A DNA stretch of 14,233 bases from Gammaproteobacteria bacterium (GTDB lineage: Bacteria > Pseudomonadota > Gammaproteobacteria > S144-34), in the NCBI GenBank assembly GCA_015487895.1, contig WFOW01000317.1, positions 1-14,233 on the forward strand, read 5' to 3'. Made by a program: the position numbers and the translations under genes. The notes below the pieces were generated by a model. That model saw only the letters and a list, made by a program, of their open reading frames with translations. It had not been told where the DNA came from and ran no database searches. Of this stretch, positions 1-6,537 are shown one piece after another; the stretch's first letter is position 1, and every line of letters starts with the position of its first letter.

Positions 1-1571
1 GCCCCTACGACGCCTTCGGCACCGGGCACTCGAGCACCTCGATCAGCGCCGCCGCCGGCATGGCCGTGGCCGCCGCGCGCGGCGAGGCCCGGCGGCGCGT
101 GGTGGCGGTGATCGGCGACGGCGCCATGACGGCGGGCATGGCCTTCGAGGCCCTGAACCACGCGGGCGACCTGGAGGCCGACCTCCTCGTGGTCCTCAAC
201 GACAACGAGATGTCCATCTCGCCCAACGTCGGCGCGCTGTCGAACTACTTCGCGCGCGTGCTCTCGAGCCGCCTCTACACCACGGTGCGCGAGGGCGGCA
301 AGCGCGTGCTCGAGCACCTGCCGCCCGTGCGCGAGCTCGCACGCCGCGCCGAGGAGCACATGAAGGGCATGGTGGTGCCGGGCACGCTCTTCGAGGAGCT
401 CGGCTTCCAGTACTTCGGCCCCTTCGACGGCCACGACCTGCCCGCGCTGGTGCGGGCGCTGCGCAACGTGCGCGACCTCCCGGGCCCGCGGCTGCTGCAC
501 GTCATCACCCGCAAGGGCAAGGGCTACGCCCCCGCCGAGGCCGACCCCTGCACCTACCACGGCGTCGGCCCCTTCGACCCGGCGAGCGGCCGGCCGCGCG
601 CGCCCGCATCCCCCGCACCCACCTACACGCAGGTCTTCTCGGGCTGGATCTGCGACATGGCCGAGCGCGACCCGCGCCTGGTGGCCATCACCCCGGCCAT
701 GCGCGAGGGCAGCGGGCTGGTGGCCTTCTCCGAGCGCTTCCCCGGGCGCTTCCACGACGTCGGCATCGCCGAGCAGCACGCCGTCACCTTCGCGGCCGGC
801 CTCGCCTGCGAGGGGCTGCGCCCGGTGGTGGCCATCTATTCCACCTTCCTGCAGCGCGCCTACGACCAGCTCGTGCACGACGTGGCGCTCCAGAACCTGC
901 CGGTGCTGCTCGCCATCGACCGCGCGGGCCTCGTCGGCCCGGACGGGCCCACCCACGCGGGCGCCTTCGACCTCAGCTACCTGCGCTGCGTGCCCAACCT
1001 GACGGTGATGGCGCCGGCGGACGAGGCCGAGTGCCGGCGCATGCTGACCACGGGCTTCCTGCTCGACGGGCCCGCGGCGGTGCGCTATCCGCGCGGCACG
1101 GGCCCCGGCGTGCCGGTGCCGGACGGCCTCGAGCCCCTGCCCGTCGGCCGCGGGGAGCTGCGGCGCGAGGGCCGCGAGGTGGCCATCCTCGCCTTCGGCG
1201 CGCCGCTCGCCGCCGCCCTCGAGGCGGGCGAGGCCCTGGACGCGACCGTCGCCAACATGCGCTTCGTCAAGCCGCTGGACGAGGAGCTGGTCCTGGCGCT
1301 CGCCCGCGGGCACGGGCTGCTGGTGACGGTGGAGGAGAACGCCGTCGCCGGCGGCGCCGGCAGCGCGGTGGCCGAGTGCCTCGCCCGCCACGGCCTGGCC
1401 GTGCCGATCCTGCAGCTCGGCCTGCCCGACCGCTTCGTCGCCCACGGCACGCGCGCCGAGCAGCTCGCCGAGTGCGGCCTCGACGCCGAGGGCATCCGCG
1501 CCGCCGTCGAGGCCCGTCTCGGCCGCTCCGCGGAGGCGCGGCCGATTGCGCGGCGCTCGGCGGGCCGCTAA
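1..1571 (+). CDS. dxs: 1-deoxy-D-xylulose-5-phosphate synthase, 3' part (5' end outside window)
   Basis: DXS condenses pyruvate and glyceraldehyde 3-phosphate, using thiamine diphosphate, to start the cytoplasmic MEP pathway to isoprenoids. The first full codon in frame is at 3 and the frame runs without interruption to the TAA at 1569-1571. About 115 N-terminal residues are missing compared with the 620-residue E. coli enzyme. The visible part opens with the conserved [10 protein letters not shown] segment. It continues with the thiamine-diphosphate motif GDGAMTAGM and downstream NDNEMSI, the [14 protein letters not shown] block, the [12 protein letters not shown] segment that holds the cofactor-activating Glu, the [12 protein letters not shown] and [18 protein letters not shown] blocks, YPRG, and the C-terminal transketolase domain ([16 protein letters not shown]). 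The match to proteobacterial DXS is continuous. The last ~15 residues, rich in Arg and Ala, form a non-conserved tail. The 3' end carries the promoter of the next gene. Confidence 0.97.
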   Translation, partial: PYDAFGTGHSSTSISAAAGMAVAAARGEARRRVVAVIGDGAMTAGMAFEALNHAGDLEADLLVVLNDNEMSISPNVGALSNYFARVLSSRLYTTVREGGKRVLEHLPPVRELARRAEEHMKGMVVPGTLFEELGFQYFGPFDGHDLPALVRALRNVRDLPGPRLLHVITRKGKGYAPAEADPCTYHGVGPFDPASGRPRAPASPAPTYTQVFSGWICDMAERDPRLVAITPAMREGSGLVAFSERFPGRFHDVGIAEQHAVTFAAGLACEGLRPVVAIYSTFLQRAYDQLVHDVALQNLPVLLAIDRAGLVGPDGPTHAGAFDLSYLRCVPNLTVMAPADEAECRRMLTTGFLLDGPAAVRYPRGTGPGVPVPDGLEPLPVGRGELRREGREVAILAFGAPLAAALEAGEALDATVANMRFVKPLDEELVLALARGHGLLVTVEENAVAGGAGSAVAECLARHGLAVPILQLGLPDRFVAHGTRAEQLAECGLDAEGIRAAVEARLGRSAEARPIARRSAGR

Positions 1572-1574
1572 TAT
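1546..1574 (+). promoter_or_regulatory. Candidate sigma70-type promoter for queD-folE2-lpxH
   Basis: TTGCGC at 1546-1551 and TAATAT at 1569-1574 are separated by exactly 17 bp. They match the -35 consensus TTGACA at four of six positions and the -10 consensus TATAAT at four of six. The -10 hexamer includes the dxs stop codon. Initiation would fall near 1581, about 20 nt before the queD ATG. It is one of the few AT-rich patches in the region. This is a motif reading only; no transcription data are available. Confidence 0.55.
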
Positions 1575-1581
1575 CTTAGCG
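1566..1581. repeat. Perfect 6-bp inverted repeat over the dxs stop codon and the -10 box
   Basis: CGCTAA (1566-1571) and TTAGCG (1576-1581) are exact reverse complements separated by TATC. The palindrome contains the dxs TAA and all of the putative -10 box, and reaches the predicted start of transcription. It could be an operator half-site pair or a small RNA hairpin at the dxs end. It is followed by TTTTT only 11 nt later (1593-1597), too far away for a standard intrinsic terminator. Confidence 0.4.
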
Positions 1582-1600
1582 TTTCACTCGGGTTTTTCCG

Positions 1601-1981
1601 ATGGCGCCGCGCTACACGATGAGGGTGGTCACGGACTTCGCGGCCGCGCACGCCCTGCGCGGCTACGAGGGCCCGTGCGCGCGGCTGCACGGCCACAACT
1701 GGAAGGTCGAGGTGGAGGTGGAGGCGAGCGCCCTCGACGAGGTGGGCATGGGCCTGGACTTCAAGGCCATCAAGGACGCCACGCGCGCCGTCACCGGCCG
1801 CCTCGACCACCGCAACCTCAACGAGCTGGCGCCCTTCGACGAGCTCAACCCCACGGCCGAGAACATCGCCGCGCACCTCTACCGCGAGCTCGCGCGGCGG
1901 CTCGACGACGAGCGCGTGCGCGTGCGCGCCGTCACCGTGTGGGAGACCGAGCGCGCCAGCGTGCGCTACAGCGAGGACTGA
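1601..1981 (+). CDS. queD: 6-carboxy-5,6,7,8-tetrahydropterin synthase
   Basis: QueD converts 7,8-dihydroneopterin triphosphate to 6-carboxytetrahydropterin, the second step towards preQ0 and the queuosine tRNA modification. The 126-residue protein has the compact family length. His17, His30 and His32 (in CARLHGH) form the zinc site. Cys26 is the catalytic cysteine in the C-x3-HGH pattern typical of the QueD class. Asp69-His70 (RLDHRNLNE) complete the catalytic set, and Glu115 ([11 protein letters not shown]) is the probable pterin anchor. The Cys pattern argues against the folate-branch PTPS-III class, which carries Glu in the equivalent motif. The ATG at 1601 gives the expected N-terminus. 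I see no Shine-Dalgarno sequence in the short leader (GGGTTTTTCCG). folE2, which makes its substrate, starts 5 bp after the stop codon. Confidence 0.93.
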   Translation: MAPRYTMRVVTDFAAAHALRGYEGPCARLHGHNWKVEVEVEASALDEVGMGLDFKAIKDATRAVTGRLDHRNLNELAPFDELNPTAENIAAHLYRELARRLDDERVRVRAVTVWETERASVRYSED

Positions 1982-1986
1982 GCCCC

Positions 1987-2844
1987 ATGACCGCGACCAG
2001 GACCGCCCCCGGCACCGTCACCCCCATCGCCGACGTGCAGGCCAGCGCCGACACGCGGCGCATCCCGATCAACAAGGTCGGCATCAAGGACATCCGTCAC
2101 CCGGTGCGCGTCAAGGACCGCTCGGCCGGCGAGCAGCACACCATCGCCACCTTCAACATGTACGTGAACCTGCCCCACAACTTCAAGGGCACGCACATGT
2201 CGCGCTTCGTCGAGATCCTCAACCGCCACGAGCGCGAGATCAGCGTCGAGTCCTTCAAGGAGATGCTGGCCGAGATGACGGAGATCCTCGAGGCCGAGGC
2301 CGGCCACATCGAGATGAGCTTTCCCTACTTCGTCAACAAGCGCGCGCCGGTCTCGGGCGTCGAGAGCCTGATGGACTACGAGGTGACCCTCATCGGCGAG
2401 ATGCGCCGCGGCGAGCCGGTCATGAACATCAAGGTGGTGGTCCCGGTCACCAGCCTGTGCCCGTGCTCGAAGGAGATCTCCGACCGCGGCGCCCACAACC
2501 AGCGCTCGCACGTCACCGTGGACGTGCGCACGCGCGGCTTCATCTGGATCGAGGAGCTGATCGAGCTGGTCGAGGAGGAGGCCTCCTGCCAGCTCTACGG
2601 CCTGCTCAAGCGCCCCGACGAGAAGTACGTCACCGAGCGCGCCTACGACAATCCGAAGTTCGTCGAGGACATGGTGCGCGACATCGCCGTGCGCCTCAAC
2701 GCCGACGACCGCGTCGCCGCCTACGTGGTGGAGTCCGAGAACTTCGAGTCCATCCACAACCACTCGGCCTACGCCATGGTGATGCGCGACAAGGAGAAGG
2801 ACCCGCCGCTGCCGGGCGCCGGGGAAGAGGGCGGGCGCACCTGA
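1987..2844 (+). CDS. folE2: GTP cyclohydrolase type IB
   Basis: FolE2 hydrolyses GTP to 7,8-dihydroneopterin triphosphate and formate, the entry to both folate and queuosine synthesis. It belongs to the metal-promiscuous GCYH-IB family, which is unrelated in sequence to FolE. The 285-residue protein has the family's early DVQASADTR and IRHPVRVKD segments and [18 protein letters not shown] (57-74). The LCPCSKEIS motif holds Cys158, the metal and catalytic cysteine by family position. His170-Asn171 follow, then Glu212, and His257 in SIHNHSAYA. The start at 1987 follows GAGG at 1973-1976 by 10 nt and gives a normal N-terminus; longer frames reading through the dxs-queD junction are spurious. The last ~15 residues are a Gly/Pro-rich, non-conserved tail. 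The lpxH GTG follows the stop by 4 bp. Confidence 0.96.
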   Translation: MTATRTAPGTVTPIADVQASADTRRIPINKVGIKDIRHPVRVKDRSAGEQHTIATFNMYVNLPHNFKGTHMSRFVEILNRHEREISVESFKEMLAEMTEILEAEAGHIEMSFPYFVNKRAPVSGVESLMDYEVTLIGEMRRGEPVMNIKVVVPVTSLCPCSKEISDRGAHNQRSHVTVDVRTRGFIWIEELIELVEEEASCQLYGLLKRPDEKYVTERAYDNPKFVEDMVRDIAVRLNADDRVAAYVVESENFESIHNHSAYAMVMRDKEKDPPLPGAGEEGGRT

Positions 2845-2848
2845 GGCC

Positions 2849-3646
2849 GTGCGCGGCGAGGCGCTCTTCGTCGCCGATCTCCACCTCGACCCGGCGCGCC
2901 CGGAGGCGCTGGCCTGCGCCGAGGACTTCCTGCGCGGGGAGGCGCGCGCGGCCTCCGCCCTCTACATCCTCGGCGACCTGTTCGAGGCCTGGATCGGCGA
3001 CGACGACCCGGCGCCGGAGTTCGAGGGCCTCTTCGCCGCCCTGCGCGGGCTCGCCGGAGCCGGCGTCGCGGTGCGGGTGCTGCACGGCAACCGCGACTTC
3101 CTGCTCGGCGAGGGCTTCGAGCGGCGCAGCGGCGCGCGGCTGCTGCCGGACCCCTGGGCGGGCGAGATCGCCGGCCAGCGGGTGCTGCTCACCCACGGCG
3201 ACGCGCTGTGCACCGCCGACCGCGAGTACCAGGCCTTCCGCGCGCAGGTGCGCGATCCCGCCTACCGGCGCGGCTTCCTCGCCCGCCCGCTCGACGAGCG
3301 CCGCCGCATCGCGGCGGAGATGCGCGCCGAGAGCCGCCGCCGCACGGCGGGCAAGCCCGAGGCCATCCTGGACGTGGACCCGGGGGAGGTGCGCGCCTGG
3401 ATGCGCCGCCACGGCGTGCGCCTGTTGATCCACGGCCACACGCACCGGCCCGCCGTGCACCGCTTCGAGCTCGACGGCGCGCCCGCCGTGCGCGCGGTGC
3501 TCGGCGACTGGTACGAGCAGGGGAGCGTGCTGCGCCTCGGCGCCGACGGCGAGCCGCGGCTGGAGCGGCTCGCCTTCGGGGCCCGCGTGGCCGCCCGTCA
3601 GGCGCCCCCGGCGCCCGCCACGTCCGAGACCGTGAAGCGGCGGTAG
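2849..3646 (+). CDS. lpxH: UDP-2,3-diacylglucosamine diphosphatase
   Basis: LpxH is a peripheral inner-membrane, Mn-dependent enzyme that cleaves UDP-2,3-diacylglucosamine to lipid X and UMP in lipid A synthesis. The calcineurin-like metal ligands are all present: Asp10 and His12 (ADLHLD), Asp43 (GDLFEAWIGDDD), Asn81 (GNRDFLLG), His116 (THGD), and His195 and His197 (IHGHTHRPAVH). The substrate segment LCTADREYQAFRAQV (120-134) closely resembles E. coli. The start is GTG at 2849; this N-terminus aligns with E. coli LpxH, and no closer ATG fits. GAGG sits too near the GTG to be an ideal ribosome site, so translational coupling to folE2 is likely. The protein has 265 residues against about 240 in E. 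coli. The extra C-terminal ~25 residues are not conserved, and their end overlaps the converging gene. Confidence 0.96.
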   Translation: MRGEALFVADLHLDPARPEALACAEDFLRGEARAASALYILGDLFEAWIGDDDPAPEFEGLFAALRGLAGAGVAVRVLHGNRDFLLGEGFERRSGARLLPDPWAGEIAGQRVLLTHGDALCTADREYQAFRAQVRDPAYRRGFLARPLDERRRIAAEMRAESRRRTAGKPEAILDVDPGEVRAWMRRHGVRLLIHGHTHRPAVHRFELDGAPAVRAVLGDWYEQGSVLRLGADGEPRLERLAFGARVAARQAPPAPATSETVKRR

Positions 3647-4383
3647 CCCGCGGGCAGGACGAACAGGGCCGGGTCCGCCTCCCAGCCGCGCGCGTAGTCG
3701 ACCAGCGCGCGCCGGTAGCCGTCGGCGCTCCATTCCTGGATCGGCAGGCCGTGCTCGAGATAGCGGCCGGGGGCGAAGACGCTCTCGGCGAGGTCGCAGA
3801 GCATGGTGCGCTGCACGTCCACGGGCGTGTTGCCGAGGTTGGCGCCGTGCTCGCCGGCCATCACGCGCTGGAGCTCGCGCATGGCGGCGACCGCCTCCGG
3901 CAGCAGGCCCGGCACGGCCACCACCTCGCGGCAGGTCTCGCCGTTGACCGTGAAGCGCAGGTGCACGGGCGCGCGCCCCTCGATGCGCGGCGCCCCGGGC
4001 TGCGGCTCCGAGCGCATCCCGAGGCGCAGCGGCACCGGGGGCCTGGCCTCCACGGGCCGCGCGCGCACGACGAGGATGGAGCGGTCCCCGTGGGCGACGC
4101 TGTAGACGGTGCGCGCGCGGCGGTCGAGCAGCACGAAGTCGCCGCGCGCGTCGCCGTCGTCCATGCGCAGCCAGCGGTCGGTGACGATGACGCGGGTGGT
4201 GTAGGGGTCCGTGCCCCCCTCCTGCTCGCGGAACCAGAGCACGATGGCGGGCACCCTGCCCCCCTCCCCTGCCGGCACCGCCTCGGCCTTCGCCCCCACC
4301 GTGTCCGGGCGCGCGAGCCAGCCGAGCACCGCGGCCGCCGCCGCGAGCCCGGCGAGCGCGCCCGCCAGCACGACCTTCCGCAT
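3598..4383 (-). CDS. Exported or membrane-anchored protein of unknown function
   Basis: I do not recognise this 261-residue protein. Residues 1-22 form a basic-then-hydrophobic N-terminus (MRKVVLAGALAGLAAAAAVL), which suggests a signal peptide or single membrane anchor with the rest in the periplasm. No lipobox cysteine is visible. Residues 60-106 read as alternating beta strands (YTTRVIVTDRWLRMDD, FVLLDRRARTVYSVAHGD, SILVVRARP), a look loosely like DUF4412-type periplasmic proteins; that comparison is tentative. Only two cysteines occur, Cys151 and Cys196, which could form a disulfide. The ATG at 4383 follows a strong GGAGGA site. It lies 53 bp after the DUF455 gene and is probably its operon partner. 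Its last 49 bp overlap the 3' end of lpxH on the opposite strand. Confidence 0.82.
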   Translation of the reverse strand: MRKVVLAGALAGLAAAAAVLGWLARPDTVGAKAEAVPAGEGGRVPAIVLWFREQEGGTDPYTTRVIVTDRWLRMDDGDARGDFVLLDRRARTVYSVAHGDRSILVVRARPVEARPPVPLRLGMRSEPQPGAPRIEGRAPVHLRFTVNGETCREVVAVPGLLPEAVAAMRELQRVMAGEHGANLGNTPVDVQRTMLCDLAESVFAPGRYLEHGLPIQEWSADGYRRALVDYARGWEADPALFVLPAGYRRFTVSDVAGAGGA

Positions 4384-4390
4384 CGCCCCC

Positions 4391-4396
4391 TCCTCC
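4391..4396 (-). promoter_or_regulatory. Strong ribosome binding site for the exported hypothetical gene
   Basis: On the minus strand GGAGGA lies 7 nt before the ATG at 4383. This is the best Shine-Dalgarno match on the minus strand of the window. It fixes the start and suggests that this gene is translated independently of the gene upstream. Confidence 0.65.
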
Positions 4397-4436
4397 CGCG
4401 CGGCCGGCGCCGCGCGCGCCGTCCTCCGGTGGATCC

Positions 4437-5276
4437 TCAGGATACCCGATCGCTGCCGCGGCGCCGAGACGCGGCGAGCCCCTCGAGGACGGCGAGCTCG
4501 GCCGGCGAGAACCCCGCCGCGCGCCGCGCCTCCACCGCGAGCGGGCCCTTGACCATGCCGCCGAGGCGCTCGCGGGCGATGGCCGCGAAGGCGGCCTCCG
4601 GGTCGAGGCCGCGCGCGGCGCACAGGTGGCGGAACCAGCGCGCGCCCGCCGCCACGTGCCCCACCTCCTCGCGGCGGATGCGCTCGAGCGCCTCCGCCGT
4701 CTCGGCGTCGCCCGCCGCGCGCAGGCGCGCGATCAGCGCGGGCGTCACGTCGAGGCTGCGCGCCTCGAGGCCGCGGTGGACCACCGCCATGCGCTCGAGC
4801 GGGTCGCCCGCGGTGGCCACGGCCGCCTGCCACAGGCCGTCGTGGGCGTCGAGGTCGCCGTAGCCGGCGCCGTGGGCGCGCAGCCGCCCGCGCAGCAGCG
4901 CGAAGTGCTCCGCCTCCTCGCGCGCGACCCGCAGCCAGTCGGCGTAGAAGGCGCGCGGCAGCCCGCGGAAGCGGTAGACCGCATCCAGCGCCAGGTTCAC
5001 GGCGTTGAGCTCGATGTGCGCCAGCGCGTGGATCAGCGCCACGCGCCCCTCCCGCGTGCCCACGCCCCGGCGCGGCACCGCCCGCGGCGGCACCAGCCGC
5101 GGCCGCTCGGGCCGCCCGGGCGCGGGCACGGTCCGCGGGGGCTCGGAAGCCCCGGGCGCGCACGCGCCCCGGGCGAAGGCGGCCTCGAGGGCGCGCACGC
5201 CCGCCGCCTTGCGGTCCGGGTCCGGCTCCATCAGCAGCGCGAAGGCCGCCGCGTGCAGGTCGCCGCTATCCGCCAT
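4437..5276 (-). CDS. DUF455 ferritin-like domain protein
   Basis: The 279-residue protein matches the DUF455 (PF04305) family, a ferritin-like group with no settled reaction. The family-typical linker PGRPERPRLVPPRAVPRRG (53-71) precedes HALAHIELNAVNLALDA (83-99). The expected carboxylate-bridged diiron ligand pattern is present: Glu89, Glu121-x2-His124 (EEAEHF), Glu171 (GLEARSLDV) and Glu204-x2-His207 (REEVGHV). The four-helix bundle therefore looks intact and probably binds two metal ions, with an oxidative or hydroxylase-like role inferred from fold only. No signal peptide is seen, so it is likely cytoplasmic. The ATG at 5276 is the only one of three closely spaced ATGs in frame. It lacks a Shine-Dalgarno site and begins inside a heptamer repeat. 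The gene starts 16 bp after the glycerate kinase stop codon. Confidence 0.88.
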   Translation of the reverse strand: MADSGDLHAAAFALLMEPDPDRKAAGVRALEAAFARGACAPGASEPPRTVPAPGRPERPRLVPPRAVPRRGVGTREGRVALIHALAHIELNAVNLALDAVYRFRGLPRAFYADWLRVAREEAEHFALLRGRLRAHGAGYGDLDAHDGLWQAAVATAGDPLERMAVVHRGLEARSLDVTPALIARLRAAGDAETAEALERIRREEVGHVAAGARWFRHLCAARGLDPEAAFAAIARERLGGMVKGPLAVEARRAAGFSPAELAVLEGLAASRRRGSDRVS

Positions 5277-5291
5277 ATGCCATATACCATA
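5271..5291 (-). repeat. Three tandem heptamers TATGGNR spanning the DUF455 start codon
   Basis: On the minus strand TATGGTA (5291-5285), TATGGCA (5284-5278) and TATGGCG (5277-5271) follow one another without a gap. Each copy contains an ATG, at 5290, 5283 and 5276, so all three reading frames have one; only the last opens the DUF455 frame. The tract is a conspicuous AT-rich island in GC-rich surroundings. It could also supply -10-like sequence for the downstream pair of genes. Confidence 0.6.
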
Positions 5292-5292
5292 C

Positions 5293-6537
5293 CTAGGCGG
5301 GACGCACCGGCCCGGCCACCGCCACCACCAGGTCCATGACGTTGGTGCCGGTCGCGCGCGCCGGCAGCGCCGCCCCCGCGGCCTCCAGGAAGGCGCCGGC
5401 GTCGGCGCGCGCGAGGGCCGTCCCCGGGTCGAGGCCCGCCGCGCGCCCGCGCGCCACGGTCGCGCCGTCCACCACCGCGCCCGCGGCATCGCCGGTGCCG
5501 TCGCGGCCGTCCGTGCCGCCGGCGGCGAGCGCCACATCCGGGCGGCCCTGCAGCTCGAGGGCGGCGGCCAGGGCGAGGTGGCGGCAGCGCCCGCCCCGGC
5601 CCGGCCGCGGCGGCAGGCGCACCGGCGCCTCCCCGCCCCAGACGTGGACACCCGCGGGGAGCGCCCCGGCGAGCAGGCGGCCGATGCGCCGGCCCGCCTC
5701 CGCGGCCTCGCCCGCCAGCAGGCCGTGATCGTGGCCCGCGAGCCCCGCGGCCCGGGCCGCCGCCAGAGCGCCCGCGCGCGCCGTGGCGTTGGAGGCGACG
5801 ATGCGGTGGCGCACGCGCGCGAAGGCCGGATCGTCCGGCGCCGGGAGCGGCGGGGCGCGCCGCGCGAGCGCCCGCACCCAGTCCGGCAGGTCCGCGGGCA
5901 TGGCGAGCGGCGCGGGCGGGGCGAGCGGGCCCGAGCCGATCACGGCGGGGTCCTCGCCCGGCACGTCCGAGACCGCCAGCACCAGCGCCTCGCCGCGCAG
6001 CCGCAGCGCGAGCCGCCCGCCCTTCAGCGCCGAGACCGCCCGCCGCACGGCGTTCATGGCGCCGATGTCGAGCCCCGCGGCCAGCAGCCAGCGGTTGAGC
6101 CGCGCGTAGTCCTCCGGTCCCACGCCGGCCGGGGCGAACTCCAGGAGCGCCGAGGCCCCGCCCGAGAGCAGGAAGAGCAGCGTGCCCTCCGGCGGCACGG
6201 CGGCGACGGCGGCCGCCACGGCCTCGCCCGCGGCGAGGCTGCGCGGGCCCGGCACCGGATGCTCGGCCTCCAGGACGCGCGCGCCGGGCGGCGCCCCGGC
6301 GCAGTAGCCCGGCGCCGTCACCACGAGCGCGCCGGGCCAGCGCTCACCGAGCGCCTCGCGGGCGCCGGCGGCCATGGCGCAGGCGGCCTTGCCCGCCGCG
6401 ACCACGGCCAGCGGGCGCCCCGGGTCCGGCGGCCCGGCCGCGAGCGCGCGCCGCACCGCCGCGCGGGCGTCGGCCGCCGCCACGCCCGCCTCCCACAGCC
6501 GCCGCGCCAGCGCGGCGGGCCCCGCGGCGGCGCTCAT
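5293..6537 (-). CDS. Glycerate 2-kinase, MOFRL/DUF4147 family
   Basis: This 414-residue cytoplasmic enzyme belongs to the GckA/TtuD-type glycerate kinases, which phosphorylate D-glycerate with ATP, usually to 2-phosphoglycerate, feeding lower glycolysis. The N-terminal domain has AVVAAGKAACAMA (44-56, Lys50), LFLLSGGASALLE (121-133), RRAVSALKGGRLA (165-177) and LAVSDVPGEDPAVIGSGP (187-204). The C-terminal MOFRL domain has HVWGGEAPVRL, AAGGTDGRDGTGDAAGAVVDG (338-358) and ATGTNVMDL. One oddity is that the usual GRGGRNQELA-like motif reads GRGGRCRHLALA (313-324), with Cys and Arg in place of Asn-Gln. The ATG at 6537 overlaps the metZ stop as ATGA, so translation is probably coupled. The name gckA or ttuD would fit, but I cannot choose between them. 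Confidence 0.9.
   Translation of the reverse strand: MSAAAGPAALARRLWEAGVAAADARAAVRRALAAGPPDPGRPLAVVAAGKAACAMAAGAREALGERWPGALVVTAPGYCAGAPPGARVLEAEHPVPGPRSLAAGEAVAAAVAAVPPEGTLLFLLSGGASALLEFAPAGVGPEDYARLNRWLLAAGLDIGAMNAVRRAVSALKGGRLALRLRGEALVLAVSDVPGEDPAVIGSGPLAPPAPLAMPADLPDWVRALARRAPPLPAPDDPAFARVRHRIVASNATARAGALAAARAAGLAGHDHGLLAGEAAEAGRRIGRLLAGALPAGVHVWGGEAPVRLPPRPGRGGRCRHLALAAALELQGRPDVALAAGGTDGRDGTGDAAGAVVDGATVARGRAAGLDPGTALARADAGAFLEAAGAALPARATGTNVMDLVVAVAGPVRPA

Noticed and set aside
1582..1600. Intrinsic terminator for dxs (hairpin followed by TTTTT)
   Set aside because: The 6-bp stem at 1566-1581 is separated from the T-run by 11 bases, and the stem includes three A-T pairs, so it should not terminate efficiently.
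1546..1986. An N-terminal extension of FolE2 through the dxs-queD junction
   Set aside because: The extension is queD read in another frame. FolE2 family N-termini match the ATG at 1987, which has a ribosome site.
4433..4443. ATCCTCAGGAT palindrome at the DUF455 stop codon
   Set aside because: The stem is only 5 bp around one base, with no T-tract. It is too small to call a terminator or operator.
3208..4863. Long open frames on the plus strand opposite the exported gene and DUF455
   Set aside because: The products are Arg/Ala/Pro/His-rich with no family resemblance, as expected for shadow frames in very GC-rich DNA, and the opposite strand holds recognisable genes or a strong ribosome site.
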